Of a DNA stretch of 64,000 bases, positions 61,381 through 64,000 are shown one piece after another. Below the pieces are notes generated by a model. It was not told the DNA's origin, did not search any database, and saw nothing but the letters and a program-made list of their open reading frames with translations. The stretch's first letter is position 1. Every line of letters begins with the position of its first letter. Source of the DNA: AP-15 sp963774345 (lineage in GTDB: Bacteria; Pseudomonadota; Alphaproteobacteria; ATCC43930; CGMCC-115725); the NCBI GenBank assembly GCA_963774345.1, contig CAVZFB010000065.1, positions 186,001-250,000 of the forward strand, read 5' to 3'. The translations under genes were made by a program, and so were the position numbers.

Positions 61381-63360
61381 TTACCGGCTCCTGAGGATCG
61401 TGAAGAGCACTCGCAGTACGAGGATGGCGGCGACGATGAGCAGGTTGTAGCCGATGAACTGGTAGAGGCTGAGGCTGGGAGTGATCTTGGGGCCGCCGGA
61501 CGTGCCGAGCAGCATGGCGGCGACGATGCCGGAACCGACGCCGAGGAACGCCATCAAGAACTGATTGGCCAGGCCCGTGATCACCCGGCGGTCACGTTCG
61601 TCGGCGAACTGCCGCACGTTGACGCTGAGCCTGCCCTGTTCCAGCGCGCCGGTGACGCGGTCGAACCGGCGGGGCAGCCGGCGCAGCACGGGGAGCAGCG
61701 CGGCCAGTTCGTCGATGGCGGTCTTCTGCACGGCTCCTGGAGACACCTGTGCGGCTATGCGGTCCGCCGCATACGCGCGCGCTTCGCCGACTATGTCGAT
61801 CGTCGGCGTCAGCAGGCTGAGGGTGCCTTCCAGGGTGCCGAGGGCGCGCAGGACGGTGGCGACCTCGGGCGGAATGGACAGCTCGAAGCGGGAAGCCAGG
61901 CGGAACAGGTCGGTGAACATCTCGGCGGTGGCGGCTCCGCCCGCGAGGTGGCGGGCCATGAACTGACCGAGCGCCCGCTCCAGCTGCTGCTCGTCGATGT
62001 CGTCCGGGCGCGTGACCAGTTCCAGCAGCGCGTCGCGGAGCGCGGCCGGGTCGCCGCGGCCGACCGCGGACAGCAGGTTCAGCAGCGCGGCTCGCTGCTG
62101 GGCGTCCAGGCGGCCGACCGAGCCGAAATCAAGCAGGGCGAGGCGCCCGTCGGTGAGCAGCAGGACGTTGCCCGGATGCGGGTCGGCGTGGAACACGCCG
62201 CCCTCCGTGATCTGGTACACCATGCTGCGCAGCAGCGCGCGGGCCAGCGCGGCCCGGTCAAGCCCCTTGTCCTGGATCAGCGGCCCTGCCGCACGCAGGT
62301 TGACCCCGTCCAGCCACTCGATGACGAGCACGTGCTCGGTGCACAGCTCCTCGTGGACGGCCGGGATCACCACCGGGACGCGCCTGCCCACGATACGCTG
62401 CTGCCCCTTCCAGGTGGCGGCCATGGCGGCCATGTTCCGTGCCTCCACGCGGAAGTCGAGTTCTTCCCGGATGGCGGCGCCGAACCCGCGGGCCACGCCG
62501 ACCGCACCGACCGCGCGCGCCCAGCGGGCGTGCGCCTCGAGCCTGGCCGCCAGTCTCAGCAGGATGTCCAGGTCCTGTTCGACGGTGGCGCGGATCCCGG
62601 GCCGCTGGACCTTCACTGCCACCGTGGCGTCTGGGCCGGCTTCGCAGCGCAGCCGGGCCTTGTGCACCTCGGCGATCGACGCGGCCGCGGCTGGTTCCGG
62701 CTGCAGATCCGCGAACACCTCCCTCGCCGGCGCCCCGAGCGACCGGCTTATCAGCTCCTCCACCTGCTCCCACGGTGCCGGTTCGGCCTGATCCTGGAGC
62801 CAGGAGAGCTCGTCGGTGAACTCCTCGGGGAGCAGGTCACGGCGAGTGGACAGCAGCTGGCCGAACTTGACGAAGGTAACCCCGCCCTCTTCTAGCGCAC
62901 GCCGCAGCGACACCGCGATCGCCGCCCGCCCCTCAGCCGTCTCCCAGCCGCGCAGCGGCCGCCCCTGCAGGTAGGGGCTCAGCCCGTGCCGCACCAGGAT
63001 CCGGCTGATCTGCGCGTAGCGCCGCGAGCGCGCGAGCGAGCGCCGTGCGCGCAGGACGAGCTCCACCGGCTGCGGCCCGGCCCCGGTCGGCACCAGCGCC
63101 TCCGCCGCCACGATGAAGATCATCGCGACGATCAGCGGGACACCAAGCGCGACGCTGAAGAACACGGCCAGATGCCCGGACTCGGTCGCTCGCAGCGCCT
63201 GGCCCACGATCAGGGCGGCGACGAACCCGACCAGGCCCGCGGTCAGCGCCCGCAGCGCTCCGACCGGCAACCCGAGCAGCCGCCGCGATACCCACGCCAG
63301 GATCGCCACCAGCACGATGCTGGTGGCCAACACGATCACCGCGAATACGATCCCGTTCAC
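61381..63360 (-). CDS. AarF/UbiB (ABC1) family atypical kinase, membrane-anchored
   Basis: 659 residues. Two N-terminal helices and two C-terminal helices (LIVAAILVLRVLFTIL) bracket an ABC1 domain: VTFVKFGQLLSTRRDLLPEE (KxGQ motif), AAAASIAEVHKARL (Ala-rich loop; Glu where the family often has Gln), ATVAVKVQRPGI, GVFHADPHPGNVLLL (catalytic Asp) and LALLDFGSVGRLD (metal Asp). The family acts in quinone or lipid homeostasis. Actinobacterial members are common outside quinone operons. The gene is intact. Confidence 0.92.
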   Translation of the reverse strand: MNGIVFAVIVLATSIVLVAILAWVSRRLLGLPVGALRALTAGLVGFVAALIVGQALRATESGHLAVFFSVALGVPLIVAMIFIVAAEALVPTGAGPQPVELVLRARRSLARSRRYAQISRILVRHGLSPYLQGRPLRGWETAEGRAAIAVSLRRALEEGGVTFVKFGQLLSTRRDLLPEEFTDELSWLQDQAEPAPWEQVEELISRSLGAPAREVFADLQPEPAAAASIAEVHKARLRCEAGPDATVAVKVQRPGIRATVEQDLDILLRLAARLEAHARWARAVGAVGVARGFGAAIREELDFRVEARNMAAMAATWKGQQRIVGRRVPVVIPAVHEELCTEHVLVIEWLDGVNLRAAGPLIQDKGLDRAALARALLRSMVYQITEGGVFHADPHPGNVLLLTDGRLALLDFGSVGRLDAQQRAALLNLLSAVGRGDPAALRDALLELVTRPDDIDEQQLERALGQFMARHLAGGAATAEMFTDLFRLASRFELSIPPEVATVLRALGTLEGTLSLLTPTIDIVGEARAYAADRIAAQVSPGAVQKTAIDELAALLPVLRRLPRRFDRVTGALEQGRLSVNVRQFADERDRRVITGLANQFLMAFLGVGSGIVAAMLLGTSGGPKITPSLSLYQFIGYNLLIVAAILVLRVLFTILRSR

Positions 63361-63431
63361 ACCAACACCAAACTAATCCGGCGCGCTACCAGATCAAAGG
63401 CGCAGCAGCTGGCCAGCGCACCGGCCGGGCT

Positions 63432-64000
63432 GGGTTCCTGCTCGGCCGGACCGAACGCATCACGGGCATGGTGACTGTTACGAACCTGCCCAGCCGTCCG
63501 GCGCCCGTGCTGGCCCGCATGCTCACCTCGCTGTCCGCGCTGTCCGGCGGGTGCGCCATGGCCGAGGCGATCACGCTGGTCCGCGCGCTGTCCGGCGGCG
63601 GGGGAGACCCGGTCACCTTCGACGGCGAGTTCTACCACGTATCCGGCCTGGACCCGGCCGCGGCGCCGGCCCCGCGGGTCTTCACCGGCTCGGTCGGCCC
63701 GAAGTCCCTGGCCGTCACCGGGCAGCTGGCCGACGGCTGGATCCCGCCGGGAGGCTCGGACTGGCTGAGCCAGCTCTACCGCGAGTCCCGCCCCCGTGTC
63801 GACGCCGCCGCGGCCGCGGCGGGCCGGGACCCGGCGGAGATCGCCGACGTGTACAACTTCGGCGGCCGCATCACCCCCGAACCGCTCGCCGCCACCCGGG
63901 GCGAGGACGGCCGCTGGATCGGCGGCTCCGTCCGGCAGTGGGTCGACGAACTCACCGCCGCGGTCCTGGAGCACCACGCGGCCGGCTTCATCTACCGCAG
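63432..64000 (+). pseudogene. LLM-class (F420/flavin) oxidoreductase, 5' truncated with internal deletion, runs off the window
   Basis: From about 63,432 the frame reads FLLGRTERITGMVTVTNLPS, RPAPVLARMLTSLSALSGG, then abruptly MAEAITLVRALSGGGGDPVT and FDGEFYHVSGLDPA. It continues with VFTGSVGPKSLAVTGQLADG and WIGGSVRQWVDELTAAVLEH up to the last base. Luciferase-like proteins have about 20 more residues (the LGxGAG segment) between LSGG and the EAI helix, so an internal deletion is likely. The N-terminal barrel strands are also missing. The last 40 bases are identical to 56,717-56,756. Confidence 0.7.

Noticed and set aside
61369..62895. 508-residue plus-strand open frame opposite the AarF-like kinase
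   Set aside because: Composition mirrors the kinase codons (Gln/Gly/His-rich) and contains no recognisable domain, while the minus strand has all ABC1 motifs.
63357..63977. 206-residue minus-strand frame at the window end
   Set aside because: The plus strand gives clear luciferase-like sequence, whereas this frame is Arg/Gly-rich without motifs.

Overview
The window joins two genomic backgrounds. Positions 1 to about 33,540 look alphaproteobacterial, in the style of Rhodospirillales or Hyphomicrobiales: a Si-specific transhydrogenase, a TfdA-type dioxygenase, MmgE/PrpD, family III CoA-transferase, paired amidases and MutS, with compact spacing and Shine-Dalgarno sites. From about 33,550 to 64,000 the sequence is high-GC actinobacterial: GTG starts, TetR/HxlR/ArsR-SRPBCC regulators, GntR-coupled ABC-2 exporters, PrsW, F420/LLM oxidoreductase pieces and IS30/IS982/TnpB elements. 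The switch falls within a few bases, where a minus-strand MFS gene that has lost its N-terminus meets a plus-strand ABC ATPase that keeps only its C-terminus. This is most simply a misassembled or chimeric contig.

Alphaproteobacterial half. 1-5,323: broken LysR, sthA, TauD/TfdA dioxygenase and a secreted S53 peptidase. 5,380-8,819: accessory patch with a transporter remnant, a phage-spike-like protein, a single-HKD PLD nuclease and a three-gene cassette of unknown function. 9,249-14,554: HpcH/HpaI aldolase, a zinc-independent dehydrogenase with three frame breaks, a glycine-zipper protein and mutS. 14,917-16,144: a helical protein coupled to a dCTP-deaminase/dUTPase-fold protein that lacks the deaminase glutamate and has a C-terminal membrane helix. 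16,216-24,924: a catabolic neighbourhood (Fe-S oxidoreductase, SDR, MmgE/PrpD, enoyl-CoA hydratase + CoA-transferase, MarR, MoaD-like, BNR repeats, VOC, YciI). 24,990-27,952: a secreted HExxH metalloprotease with a membrane-anchored partner and a stand-alone jelly-roll protein. 28,041-32,937: two amidases flanking a solute-binding protein.

Actinobacterial half. Intact modules include an EEP hydrolase, MarR/NAD(P)H-binding pair, ArsR-SRPBCC with VOC, a coiled-coil SAP protein, an amidohydrolase, TetR with a fused drug-exporter ABC protein, an alpha/beta hydrolase, HxlR/PPOX, a GntR-ABC-permease-b561 operon and an AarF/UbiB kinase. Between them lie many gene scraps: LuxR tails, an AAA ATPase tail, methyltransferase pieces, a DHFR-family tail, an APH with its core deleted, and LLM pieces. 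A PrsW-containing unit of about 1.3 kb occurs twice, with a third partial copy inside a split IS30 transposase. Several scraps are joined in or nearly in frame.

Single-base frame breaks occur in both halves, about one per 2-3 kb, sometimes in homopolymers and once demonstrable against an in-window duplicate. Sequencing or assembly error is therefore a serious explanation for many apparent pseudogenes. I saw no rRNA, tRNA or CRISPR array.
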